Shown here piece after piece: positions 25,776 to 36,024 of a stretch of DNA of 46,237 nucleotides (positions within the stretch are counted from its first letter, which is position 1; each line of letters starts with the position of its first letter). Source of the stretch: Rhodobacterales bacterium (GTDB taxonomy: Bacteria; Pseudomonadota; Alphaproteobacteria; Caulobacterales; Hyphomonadaceae); NCBI GenBank assembly GCA_014763715.1, contig JACXUV010000030.1, positions 1 through 46,237 of the forward strand. The letters are read 5' to 3'. The notes under the pieces are model-generated. The model was given only the letters and a program-made list of their open reading frames with translations, was not told the origin of the DNA and made no database searches. Position numbers and translations under genes: made by a program.

Positions 25776-26608
25776 CAGATGTTTCCTTTTCCAGAAGGTG
25801 AAGCTTGGGAAGGCGCCGGCGAACGCGTAGTGATCGTGTTGTAGGTCAGCTCATATTTTGGATGCATGGTTCCAAAGAGCCTGTCCCAGACCAGCGTGTA
25901 GAGGCCATAATTGAAGTTGTAGGTGCGGTGATGCTGATTGTGACTGGTCGCAGTGTTCAGAAGCTGCCCGCCCCACGTGGCCTGCAATCCTGATGGGTAG
26001 ATCTCGTAGCCGAGATGCCCAATCACATTGATGGAGATCATCACGGTCGAAACGATAAGGAAGGCCAGCGGGTGCATCGGCACGACGATCAGGATCAGGA
26101 TGAACCCCAGTGCCTCGATAACCGCTTCGAACGGGTGGAATGCAAAGGCCGCAAGGGGCGATGGATTGGTCGAAAGATGATGAACCCGGTGCACGCGCTC
26201 GAACACGCCCGGCAAATGCATGAACCGATGAGCCCAATAAAAGTAGAAATCATGCACAAGCAATGCAACGGGTATCGACAGGCCAAACCACACCCAACCA
26301 TACTGGTCGGGCGTTCTGTAGATCGCGAAAATACCGAATGCCTCATTTAGCCTGAAAGCCGCCAGCCCGACCAAAGCAAAAACAAGAAAGGATGAGAGAG
26401 AATACAGAAACTCCCGACAAAGGATCAGTGGCTTGAAAGAAACAGGTTGAATTCTGCGAGAGCGAAGCCGGTTGCGGAACAGTGAGGTGAGCGCAAGCGC
26501 ACCACCAGCAAATATCAGATAGCGGATTAACACCAGGATCGCAAAAGCACAGCCAATCACGAAGGGACCGGCACCCGGCGCATAGTCTTTCAACAGGCTG
26601 GCAAGCAT
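25775..26608 (-). CDS. Sterol desaturase / fatty acid hydroxylase family membrane di-iron enzyme
   Basis: This membrane enzyme of about 277 residues has four to five hydrophobic helices and the three histidine clusters of the superfamily: LVHDFYFYWAHRFMH, RVHRVHHLSTNPSPL and SHNQHHRTYNFNYGLYTLVWDRLFGT. These bind two irons for oxygen-dependent hydroxylation or desaturation of a lipid. The substrate (fatty acid, hopanoid, carotenoid or other lipid) cannot be deduced. I chose ATG 26608 because upstream in-frame sequence, including the terminator-like hairpin, does not look coding. It is coupled to the EF-hand gene downstream. A terminator-like structure separates it from the next upstream gene. 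Confidence 0.88.
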   Translation of the reverse strand: MLASLLKDYAPGAGPFVIGCAFAILVLIRYLIFAGGALALTSLFRNRLRSRRIQPVSFKPLILCREFLYSLSSFLVFALVGLAAFRLNEAFGIFAIYRTPDQYGWVWFGLSIPVALLVHDFYFYWAHRFMHLPGVFERVHRVHHLSTNPSPLAAFAFHPFEAVIEALGFILILIVVPMHPLAFLIVSTVMISINVIGHLGYEIYPSGLQATWGGQLLNTATSHNQHHRTYNFNYGLYTLVWDRLFGTMHPKYELTYNTITTRSPAPSQASPSGKGNI

Positions 26609-26621
26609 TGGAACTGTCCGT

Positions 26622-26673
26622 TTCGAAAACAAGAAAGAATGACCGGGCATCCGGGGAGGATGCAGACGCCCGG
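26622..26673 (-). terminator. Probable rho-independent terminator after the 26692-27261 gene
   Basis: On the minus strand the hairpin CCGGGC...GCATCC-TCCCC-GGATGC...CCGG (26643-26673) is followed by a T-rich tract TCATTCTTTCTTGTTTTC. The core stem GCATCC/GGATGC at 26647-26663 is perfect with a five-base loop. It lies between two same-strand genes and would insulate the desaturase gene. Confidence 0.5.
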
Positions 26674-26691
26674 CCATAAGGGAACGGGCGA

Positions 26692-27261
26692 TCAGTGTTC
26701 CACAACGACCCAGCGGGTCCGTGAGCTGGATTCGCCATCCGGACCTGTCGCCGTCGTGGTTTTCGTTCCCTGACCATCACGCTCGACCGTGCGGCCGGCG
26801 GTTTCACCTTCCGGGCCATAGACGCCTGTGTCTTTGACATAATTGCCGTTCTCATCGACATAACGCGAGACGTCACGCCCAGCCGTCTCACCATTCGGCC
26901 CTGTTACGGAACCCGACCGGTTGCAGACACCATCGGCACAACTTGCAGACGAGTCGCTCGAAACCGTATTGCCGGAATTGGTCGTCGTCGAACCGCTGCG
27001 ATAGCGCGTGCCGGTATCGGCATCATAACCCGACTGGCGGGAACGGGTCGCCCCATATCCCTGTCCGGTCTGAATGGAACCCTGACGGGTGACGACTCCA
27101 TCTTCAGCACCAACCTGACGGGTTGCTGTCGCAGTACGACCATTCGAATTGGACACGGTCGTCTGGCGGGACCGCTCGGCCTGAGCCGCTGGCACCAGGA
27201 CAAGTGTGCTGGCCAGTGTAACACCGGCGAGCAGGGCAGAAAATTTCGACATGCGTGTCAT
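26692..27261 (-). CDS. Exported Gly/Ser/Thr-rich repeat protein
   Basis: This 189-residue protein has a signal peptide ending PAAQA (residue 28). The mature part is low complexity, rich in Gly, Ser, Thr, Asn, Gln and Arg, with no hydrophobic core, so it is probably disordered or surface-associated. Three related units, TGPNGETAGR, YGPEGETAGR and TGPDGESSSR, occur in the C-terminal half, and an isolated pair of cysteines (ASCADGVCNRSG) sits in the middle. AAGGAAC lies before ATG 27261; ATG 27252 is an alternative. It is divergent from an OmpR-type regulator gene with GTAAC repeats between them, so it is a good candidate for direct control by that regulator. No family assigned. Confidence 0.75.
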   Translation of the reverse strand: MTRMSKFSALLAGVTLASTLVLVPAAQAERSRQTTVSNSNGRTATATRQVGAEDGVVTRQGSIQTGQGYGATRSRQSGYDADTGTRYRSGSTTTNSGNTVSSDSSASCADGVCNRSGSVTGPNGETAGRDVSRYVDENGNYVKDTGVYGPEGETAGRTVERDGQGTKTTTATGPDGESSSRTRWVVVEH

Positions 27262-27333
27262 GATTGCTAGTTCCTTCCGGATTTCAGTTCCGACGGGTCA
27301 TCTTGCCCGACACGGATACATCTAGCCCCTTGC

Positions 27334-27381
27334 TGTAACGCCCGTTTTTCCCCTTGATTTCGCTATGTAACGATTTGTAAC
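27334..27381. promoter_or_regulatory. GTAAC direct repeats: candidate OmpR-family regulator binding site
   Basis: TGTAAC occurs three times on the plus strand, at 27334-27339, 27366-27371 and 27376-27381. The last two form GTAAC-N5-GTAAC, a ten-base period with the geometry of OmpR/CpxR-family tandem sites; the first is 32 bases away. They sit between the exported repeat protein gene and the OmpR-type regulator gene. Confidence 0.5.
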
Positions 27382-27420
27382 CAGCGCAATTCCGGAGTGG
27401 ATTCTTCCAGTCAAAGCCGT

Positions 27421-28143
27421 ATGTCTTCGCATATGGAACAGCGCCCCCTCATCCTGATCGTCGAGGATGACGACGAAATCCGCGAACTCGTCTGCGATTA
27501 TCTATCCGGTAACGGCTATGAGTGCGTCAGCGCCCGCAGCGGATCAGACGTGGACCTGGTACTGGCCGCCCAATCACCTGATCTCATTGTTCTCGATATC
27601 ATGCTGCCAGGTGGCGAAGACGGGCTGTCCATCTGCCGCCGCCTGCGCACAAGCGCCTCCACCCCCATCCTGATGTTGACGGCCAAAGGCGATGAGATCG
27701 ACCGCATTCTAGGCATGGAGCTCGGCGCGGACGATTACATGGCCAAACCCTTCAATCCGCGTGAACTGCTGGTACGGATTCGAGCCATTCTCCGGAGGAG
27801 TTCGGGCAACATACCAGCCGCTGCAAATGAGGTTCATTGCGGGCATCTGATCATCAACTTTGACCGGCGCGAGGTGCGCACACGCGAGGGCACACCGATT
27901 ACCCTGTCCAGCGGTGAGTATGCACTTCTGACGGTTTTTCTCAGCCGACCGCAGAGAGTGCTGGACAGAGATCTTCTTCTGGACCTCGCCAGCGGCCGCA
28001 GTCTCGGCGGCGCCTTTGATCGCTCAATCGATGTACAGGTAAGCCGCCTACGCCGAAAAATCGAACCAGACCCTGCGAACCCGACCCTGATCAAGACTGT
28101 ACGAAATGGAGGGTACATCCTGGCAGGAAAAGTGAGCAGCTGA
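27421..28143 (+). CDS. OmpR-family response regulator
   Basis: This regulator of about 240 residues has a receiver domain starting LILIVEDDDEIRELV, with the phosphorylated aspartate in LIVLDIMLPGGEDG and the conserved lysine in DDYMAKPFNPREL. The C-terminal winged helix is of OmpR/PhoB type (REVRTREGTPITLSSGEYAL to SIDVQVSRLRRKIEPDP and IKTVRNGGYIL). The frame is open from GTG 27397, but that start would lie almost against the candidate regulator site; ATG 27421 is preferred without a strong ribosome site in either case. It is coupled to the sensor kinase by a TGATG overlap. Probable autoregulation and control of the divergent gene, by inference from the GTAAC repeats. Confidence 0.92.
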   Translation: MSSHMEQRPLILIVEDDDEIRELVCDYLSGNGYECVSARSGSDVDLVLAAQSPDLIVLDIMLPGGEDGLSICRRLRTSASTPILMLTAKGDEIDRILGMELGADDYMAKPFNPRELLVRIRAILRRSSGNIPAAANEVHCGHLIINFDRREVRTREGTPITLSSGEYALLTVFLSRPQRVLDRDLLLDLASGRSLGGAFDRSIDVQVSRLRRKIEPDPANPTLIKTVRNGGYILAGKVSS

Positions 28144-29501
28144 TGCGCATACCCGTGTTCGGATCAGTCGTTGCAGTCAGAGTGCTGGCTCTTATCGCCC
28201 TACTAATATTTGTGTCACAGCTTGCCGTCATCCTGGTTGTATGGCGTCAGGCACAGACACGTGCGGGTGCAGAATATCGTCTTCCCCTACCGGACCGCGT
28301 GGCCTCTATTGTCAGGCTTGTGGAAAGTACGCCCCGGGAAGACCGCCGCATATTGTTGCAATCACTGAATAGCCGTGACCTGACAGTGCGGTTCGAAGAT
28401 CAGCTGACTGCCTCAGACAGGGAAGATACACGCCAGTTCCCAGCCTACCGCAATGCGATTGACAGATACTCCAAGGAACTTGCCGGGCGGGAAGTGATCG
28501 GCATGATCGGTATCGGCCCACAAAAGCTCAGTGGCTTACGCGAAGGGCGTGATGCACTGGAGGCGGGTTTTCCCATGCGGCTCATGATTGAGCTGAACGC
28601 GGGCGGCTGGCTCGTCATAGAAACACCGGACCTGTTGGCCTCACGTGTCCGCCGTCTTCCTTTCGGGTTTCTCGCCGTCCTGGCCGGAACGATTGTTGCA
28701 GCGATGGCATTATGGTCCATCTGGCAGGAAGTCCGGCCCGTCCGGGACATGGCCAAAGCCGCCCGCTGCTTCGCCGATACGGGCAAACCTTCGCCCGTCA
28801 TTCCGGCAGGCGGGCATGATGTGCGAGAACTCGTGCTATCCTTCAACGAAATGCAGGAGCGGATAGCCGCTTTGCTCGCCAATCGTACTCTGGTCATGTC
28901 TGCCATGAGCCATGATGTACGCACCTATCTGACCCGCCTCCGCCTTCGGATAGAAGCGCTGGAACCCCAAAGCCGGGAGGCCGCTGAACGTACCCTTGCA
29001 GACATTCAGGCCCTTCTTGATGATACGCTGGCTTTCGCTGAGGCAGGCATCGCGCCAGATCAGGTCACCCCCGTCGATCTTGCGCAACTTTTGGAAACCT
29101 TGCTTGAGGCTGGCCAATTTCCAACTGACAGGATCAAGCTGAACATCGACGGTCACCCGATAGTATCGGGACATACAGGACGTTTGCAACGCGCGCTCGT
29201 GAACCTCATCTCCAACGCGATCAAATACGGCTCCTGTGCGGATATCCACCTATGCACTTCACGGGACACGGCGCGGATTGAAATCGCAGACCGGGGCCCC
29301 GGTATTCCGGAAGAAGATCGCCAACGTGTGTTTGATCCGTTTTACCGGCGTGACAGCTCGCGAAACCGTAACATTGAGGGCGCTGGCCTGGGCCTGGCAA
29401 TTGCCTCCAACATCTTGCGCAATCATGGCGGATTCATCACGCTGAAGGACAGACCAGGAGGAGGCCTCGCCGTCGTCATTGAGCTGCCGTGCAAGACGTA
29501 A
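28143..29501 (+). CDS. EnvZ-type sensor histidine kinase
   Basis: This 452-residue inner-membrane kinase has two hydrophobic helices (residues about 9-29 and 172-195) bracketing a periplasmic domain of about 140 residues. A HAMP-like linker follows, then the H-box SAMSHDVRTYLTRLRLR, N box LQRALVNLISNAIKYG, G1 EIADRGPGIPEED, F box and G2 GAGLGLAIASNILRNHGG. The proline that usually follows HDxRT in the H-box is replaced by tyrosine. It starts within the stop of the regulator gene (TGATG), so the pair is co-translated. The signal is unknown, but the neighbouring exported genes point to an envelope cue. It is followed by about 140 bases without a gene. Confidence 0.92.
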   Translation: MRIPVFGSVVAVRVLALIALLIFVSQLAVILVVWRQAQTRAGAEYRLPLPDRVASIVRLVESTPREDRRILLQSLNSRDLTVRFEDQLTASDREDTRQFPAYRNAIDRYSKELAGREVIGMIGIGPQKLSGLREGRDALEAGFPMRLMIELNAGGWLVIETPDLLASRVRRLPFGFLAVLAGTIVAAMALWSIWQEVRPVRDMAKAARCFADTGKPSPVIPAGGHDVRELVLSFNEMQERIAALLANRTLVMSAMSHDVRTYLTRLRLRIEALEPQSREAAERTLADIQALLDDTLAFAEAGIAPDQVTPVDLAQLLETLLEAGQFPTDRIKLNIDGHPIVSGHTGRLQRALVNLISNAIKYGSCADIHLCTSRDTARIEIADRGPGIPEEDRQRVFDPFYRRDSSRNRNIEGAGLGLAIASNILRNHGGFITLKDRPGGGLAVVIELPCKT

Positions 29502-29601
29502 TGCATCAGCCAGAATATCGTGGCGAAGGATAGTCAGCCAGCCTTCCCTGCACTCCCACACCGGAGCCCCTGGCAACAATTGTTCTTGATTTGTTCTTTG
29601 C

Positions 29602-29617
29602 CGTATTTTAAAATACG
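29602..29617. promoter_or_regulatory. Perfect 16-bp palindrome upstream of the 2H phosphoesterase gene
   Basis: CGTATTTTAAAATACG is a perfect dyad lying 28 bases before the ATG at 29645. It could be an operator or a promoter-associated hairpin. It follows two copies of TTTGTTCTT-like sequence. It lacks the GC stem and T-run expected of a terminator. Confidence 0.35.
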
Positions 29618-29644
29618 TCGGCACCCGAGACTATCGAGGCCAGC

Positions 29645-30238
29645 ATGCGGAACGCACGAAAGACAGGAGACCGACCCACCTACACTTACCCCAGACACAA
29701 CCTGTTCTTTGCCATCATGCCGCCTCTTCCTATAGCAAAGGAGGTGTCAGACTTATTCGACAATCTTGGAATGCCCCTTTCAGTCTGCGGGAAGAAAACA
29801 TCTGTGAGCAGATTGCATTTAACACTGCTAAGCATATACGCCGCACACTATCTGCCTGACCGGGTTACCCAGCGCGCCTTTTTGACGGGAAGTGCAATCC
29901 GCTTTGTAGAGTTTGATATTGTTCTGGACAGAGTCCTGACCTTTAGAAACAGACGAGTAAAGCAGCCCTTAGTGCTTGCAGCTAACACGGAAACTTCACT
30001 TTCAGCAAACAAGCTTGCCGAACAAATCAGACAAACATTCTCCATTCTGTCCGGAATTTGCCTCCCAAGAACCGGACGAATTACTCCACATATAACACTT
30101 GCCTGGGATAGCTTATTGGTACCCGAACAATCAGTTCCTCCCACCACGCTGCCCGTTCGGGAAATTGCGCTTGTACACAGCCATGTTGGAGAATCCAGAT
30201 ACGATATACTTGGGCGCTGGAAACTCGTGCCAGGATAA
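29645..30238 (+). CDS. 2'-5' RNA ligase-like 2H phosphoesterase
   Basis: This 197-residue protein of the 2H phosphoesterase family (ThpR/LigT-like) acts on 2',3'-cyclic or 2'-5' phosphodiester bonds of RNA or nucleotides in the cytoplasm. The two HxTx motifs are visible as LHLTLLSI (about residues 58-65) and PHITLAWD (about residues 149-156). The spacing and length fit the family. The gene looks AT-richer than its neighbours, with many TTT, AAT and ATA codons. Together with its lone position between a two-component system and an unrelated minus-strand pair, this suggests horizontal acquisition. About 245 bases without a gene follow. Confidence 0.82.
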   Translation: MRNARKTGDRPTYTYPRHNLFFAIMPPLPIAKEVSDLFDNLGMPLSVCGKKTSVSRLHLTLLSIYAAHYLPDRVTQRAFLTGSAIRFVEFDIVLDRVLTFRNRRVKQPLVLAANTETSLSANKLAEQIRQTFSILSGICLPRTGRITPHITLAWDSLLVPEQSVPPTTLPVREIALVHSHVGESRYDILGRWKLVPG

Positions 30239-30484
30239 TTACCCCGCTTGTCCTTGGCAAATCCCCCCGAAAGTGAAGCCGAACCACCTTCAGAGATCTC
30301 CACCTCAATCCGCACCGCCAAAGACTATGACTTAGGACTGCCAATTAGGAACCCTATGGCCAGGACCGAGTGTCTTGAGCCTTCTAATGCAGCCATTCAC
30401 AGACACCCGCCCCAACGGCAATACGTCGCCGGGACAGATGGTAACTGGCTCAGCCGGATCCGCCAGGTAGCGTTTCGCATTTTA

Positions 30485-31801
30485 TCATAGACCAAATGGA
30501 TACGTGTCAGAGGCACCTTCCGGTGCCCGCCCGGGTAGCGGCGTTACCGCGGTGGTTTCCCTGAACCAGACAAGCGCATCAAATTGATTGGCAAGGTTGG
30601 CATCGAAATAATGGCTCCAGCGTTCCGTTTCTGGGCGGTAAATAACGCCGATGGCCCGTTCGAGACGGACATGATCAAGTGCGCTGCGAATATCCTTATT
30701 TGCACGCCAAGTGGTGAAGCTGGATGACACTCCCGTATCCTCAAAGACCCGCTCCCAGGAGTCTGGCCGGGCCGGAATGATTTTCTTTATCTTGGCCGGA
30801 CCTCCCCAATCATCTGCCGCCATCACCGTACCAGTGCCCGTAGAAAAGCCGATTGCTGCAACGGCGTCGCCAAAATGTTCCCGGCAAAGTTGGCCTATAT
30901 TGAACTCCCCTCGTTCACCCATGCCTGTCGCACCAGCGTTTCCGATATGGGAATTATGCGCCCATACGATTGCCTTTGAAGCCGGTCCCGCTTGCTCCAA
31001 CAGGCGCTTCAGAGTCGAAAACATATGCTGGTCACGCAGATTCCAGGTGCTCACAGCACCATGATACATCGCACGGTAGTACTGCTCAGCAGCCTGGACG
31101 ACCCGCGCATTCTGTTCCGCATCAAAGAATTCATCACCATCCTTCAGCGCATAGGCAAGACGCCGCTCCAGGAGATCCAGCAATTGGCGAACGACTTCGT
31201 TCTCACAGGTACGGCCTGTTCGCATGGCCTGCGCGCCATAAATCTGCGGCCGCCCGACATAAGGAGAGAGACAGGCATAGCGTTCTCTCGCTATGGCAGC
31301 CGCTTCCTTGTCGACCCGGTCAAGATAGGCCAGCACTTCGGCAATGGATTTATCGAGACTGTAGACATCAAGACCGCGAATGGCCACGCGTTCATGCGCC
31401 GGCTGGCAGGTGTTCCAGGCCCGCAAGACCGAAAGGCAATCGGCAAACTCCCTGTTGCGCCACATCCAGCGCGGAAAGTTCACGAAGGCATCCCGCTCGC
31501 CCCAAGGCTCATGCCCCCGCACATAGCGGTCCAGCTCAGCTGCATCCGGCCAATCCCCCTCGATCGCAACAATGCGAAACCCATGCCGAGTGACAAGGTG
31601 ACGGGTGATTACCGCACGTGCCTTGTAGAATTCAGAGGTTCCATGCGTACTTTCGCCGAGCAAAACAACGCGTGCATCACTGAAGTCGTCCAGCGCTCCA
31701 GCCAATGCATCATACGGATTACTCGCCGGGAGCGACAGGCTATGACTGGCGATCAAGTTCGAGAGGTCTGCAGAGGCAAGGCTCCGGGCGGCGACCATCA
31801 T
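30485..31801 (-). CDS. Erythromycin esterase family protein
   Basis: This 438-residue protein has the family core: VVLLGESTHGTSEFY (catalytic glutamate and histidine), FRIVAIEGDWPDAAELDRYV, VAIRGLDVYSL, IVWAHNSHIGNAG and a C-terminal AIGVIYRPETERWSHYFDA. Only some members hydrolyse macrolide lactones; many chromosomal homologues have unproven substrates, so a resistance role should not be assumed. The first ATG (31801) overlaps the stop of the upstream hydrolase-phosphoribosyltransferase gene (ATGA); an immediate second ATG at 31798 also exists. Such pairs are met in other proteobacteria, which hints at a shared unknown pathway, possibly stress related. Confidence 0.85.
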   Translation of the reverse strand: MMVAARSLASADLSNLIASHSLSLPASNPYDALAGALDDFSDARVVLLGESTHGTSEFYKARAVITRHLVTRHGFRIVAIEGDWPDAAELDRYVRGHEPWGERDAFVNFPRWMWRNREFADCLSVLRAWNTCQPAHERVAIRGLDVYSLDKSIAEVLAYLDRVDKEAAAIARERYACLSPYVGRPQIYGAQAMRTGRTCENEVVRQLLDLLERRLAYALKDGDEFFDAEQNARVVQAAEQYYRAMYHGAVSTWNLRDQHMFSTLKRLLEQAGPASKAIVWAHNSHIGNAGATGMGERGEFNIGQLCREHFGDAVAAIGFSTGTGTVMAADDWGGPAKIKKIIPARPDSWERVFEDTGVSSSFTTWRANKDIRSALDHVRLERAIGVIYRPETERWSHYFDANLANQFDALVWFRETTAVTPLPGRAPEGASDTYPFGL

Positions 31802-33096
31802 TCCTCTCCATGTGGTTGCTGACGCAGGAGTTCGATCACCTCTTCATCTGATAGCTGATGGAACTCCTGATAATACTTTCCCACAGCCTCAAACCGGCTC
31901 GGCGCAGCGAGCACAACTGTGTCATCCACCATTGCGCCGATCGCATGTAGCGCAACCGGAGCGGCAACCGGAACAGCGACAACGATCTTTGCGGGTTGTC
32001 GTTTTCTGATCGCAAGGATCGCAGCCTTCATACTGGTACCGGTAGCAATGCCGTCATCGACCAGGATTGCCGTGCGCCCCTCAGCCCGTACAGGTATTTT
32101 TCCCGGCAGGTAAAGTCTACGTCGACGTTCGATCTCTTTAAGCTCCGGTTTCGCAAGGTCGGCGATCTTCTTGGCATCAAGTCCCGTAGCGCGCATGACC
32201 GGGTCATTGGTCACAATCTCCGCGCTTTCCCCATCCACGACCGATGCTGCGGCGACTTCTGGCTGCCACGGCACACCAATCTTGCGCACCATAAGGATAT
32301 CAAGTGGAGCTTTCAGCGCGTTGGCAATCGGTCGAGCAACCGGCACACCCCCACGCGGTAGGGCGTAAATGACCGGGGCCTTGAAATTATGTCCCGCCAA
32401 GGCCCGTGCGAGGAACACTCCGGCTTCTTCCCTATCAACCAGTGGCAAGGGTATGGTTTCCGGCATGGCGGGTGCCAGGTACTTCAAGAACCAGCTTCCG
32501 GACAAGGCCAGAACCTTGTCGAGCGTACCCGGCTCCTCGAACAGATGACCTGCATCCGGCACAATACTTATGCGGTGCTCGCAGACCATTCTTGCGGCGG
32601 CCGCCTCGTTCAAAGCCAGAACATCCCGGTCATTCCCGCCAACAACCAAAAGGCTTGGCACACGCACATGCGGAAGGGTATCGCCGGCCAGGTCGGGACG
32701 CCCCCCTCGCGAAACGATGGCGCGGATATGGGGGGAGGTCGCGGCAGCAGCCAAGGCTGCACCTCCACCCGTACTTGCGCCGAATACACCGACAGGCAGG
32801 CCTTTCAAACGCGTTTGCTGACGCGCCCAGTCCACAGCCAGCACGACACGGTTTGCCAGCAAAGCAATGTTAAATACATTGCGCCGGTCGCCCGCCTCCT
32901 CTTCTGTCAGTAGGTCGAAAAGCAAAGTCGCAAATCCGAGTTGTTCGAAGCTACGCGCGGCATACGCATTGCGTGAGGAATGCCGGCTTGATCCGCTGCC
33001 ATGGGCAAAAATGATGAGTCCCCGTGCTTCGTCCGGCACAGTAAGAAATCCACCAAGCCCTTTTGGTCCGATGCGGATGTTTTCCGTTTGCATCAT
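31798..33096 (-). CDS. Alpha/beta hydrolase fused to phosphoribosyltransferase
   Basis: This protein of about 432 residues has two domains. The N-terminal half (about 1-215) is a dienelactone-hydrolase-like alpha/beta hydrolase with nucleophile motif GASTGG, LLVVGGNDRDV (acid region) and DAGHLFEEPG (histidine). The C-terminal half (about 215-430) is a type I phosphoribosyltransferase with ALPRGGVPVARPIA and the PRPP-binding motif ILVDDGIATGTSM. ATG 33096 is supported by AGGTGG four bases upstream; the longer open frame is not coding-like. It is coupled to the erythromycin-esterase-family gene downstream. The fusion is known in databases as a combined annotation but has no established reaction. 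Confidence 0.87.
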   Translation of the reverse strand: MMQTENIRIGPKGLGGFLTVPDEARGLIIFAHGSGSSRHSSRNAYAARSFEQLGFATLLFDLLTEEEAGDRRNVFNIALLANRVVLAVDWARQQTRLKGLPVGVFGASTGGGAALAAAATSPHIRAIVSRGGRPDLAGDTLPHVRVPSLLVVGGNDRDVLALNEAAAARMVCEHRISIVPDAGHLFEEPGTLDKVLALSGSWFLKYLAPAMPETIPLPLVDREEAGVFLARALAGHNFKAPVIYALPRGGVPVARPIANALKAPLDILMVRKIGVPWQPEVAAASVVDGESAEIVTNDPVMRATGLDAKKIADLAKPELKEIERRRRLYLPGKIPVRAEGRTAILVDDGIATGTSMKAAILAIRKRQPAKIVVAVPVAAPVALHAIGAMVDDTVVLAAPSRFEAVGKYYQEFHQLSDEEVIELLRQQPHGEE

Positions 33097-35485
<2,389 letters not shown>

Positions 35486-35489
<4 letters not shown>

Positions 35490-35761
35490 GTGACGAGAGC
35501 GACCGCACAGAAGAAGCTGCCCGCCGCGCCGATGCGCTGGACAAGGCGGGCAAAGCTGACCCGGAGCCCTCTCTCGCCCGACGTTTCGCGACTATAGGCG
35601 CACTTGGATGGATCATCGTCGTGCCTATCCTGTGCGGAGTGCTCATCGGACACTGGCTGGACAAATGGCTGCACACCGGCATCACAATGGCCGCAGCCTT
35701 GTTAATGGCCGGTGCGGCCCTCGGCTTCGTGCTGGCATGGCGCTGGATACAGGAGCAATGA
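35486..35761 (+). CDS. atpQ: N-ATPase AtpQ (AtpI-like) membrane protein
   Basis: This 91-residue small membrane protein has an acidic N-terminal tail (SDESDRTEEAARRAD) and two hydrophobic helices (residues about 37-55 and 66-86), separated by HWLDKWLHTG. AtpQ resembles AtpI of standard operons and is thought to help assemble the c ring or handle Mg2+ during it. It sits in the fixed N-ATPase position after atpC, and overlaps atpC and atpR by ATGA. The name relies on operon position and topology, since the sequence is short. Confidence 0.85.
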
Positions 35762-36024
35762 TGCCACACGTGAGCCCCCTGTTACTTGCCTTGCTAGCAG
35801 GCCTCGCCGGGATCGGCATCGGTTGGCTGCACTTCTCCAGCCTGGAAAGAGTCGCAGAGATGATCGTGGCTGGGCACCTTTCAGCTATAGGATTACAGCT
35901 TGGTCGACTTGCATTGCTGGGGGCAATCCTGTGGCTGTTTGCGCAAGCTGGCGCACTGGTGCTAATCGCCGGGGCTGCGGGTATCTTAGTCGGCCGGGTG
36001 ATTGTCATGAGGGGGGCGAACTGA
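35758..36024 (+). CDS. atpR: N-ATPase AtpR membrane protein
   Basis: This 88-residue protein has three predicted membrane helices: PLLLALLAGLAGIGIGWLHF, then GLQLGRLALLGAILWLFAQ and ALVLIAGAAGILVGRVIVM. AtpR is found only in N-ATPase operons, between atpQ and the a-subunit gene, and is proposed to bind conserved acidic/Arg residues of the c ring; a conserved arginine appears in LGRLA. Its first ATG (35758) overlaps the atpQ stop, and a second ATG follows directly. Its presence is one of the best markers of the operon type. Confidence 0.87.
   Translation: MMPHVSPLLLALLAGLAGIGIGWLHFSSLERVAEMIVAGHLSAIGLQLGRLALLGAILWLFAQAGALVLIAGAAGILVGRVIVMRGAN

Noticed and set aside
30485-31801. Antibiotic resistance gene
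   Set aside because: The family name is erythromycin esterase, but the chromosomal context and coupling to a phosphoribosyltransferase fusion give no support for a resistance role.
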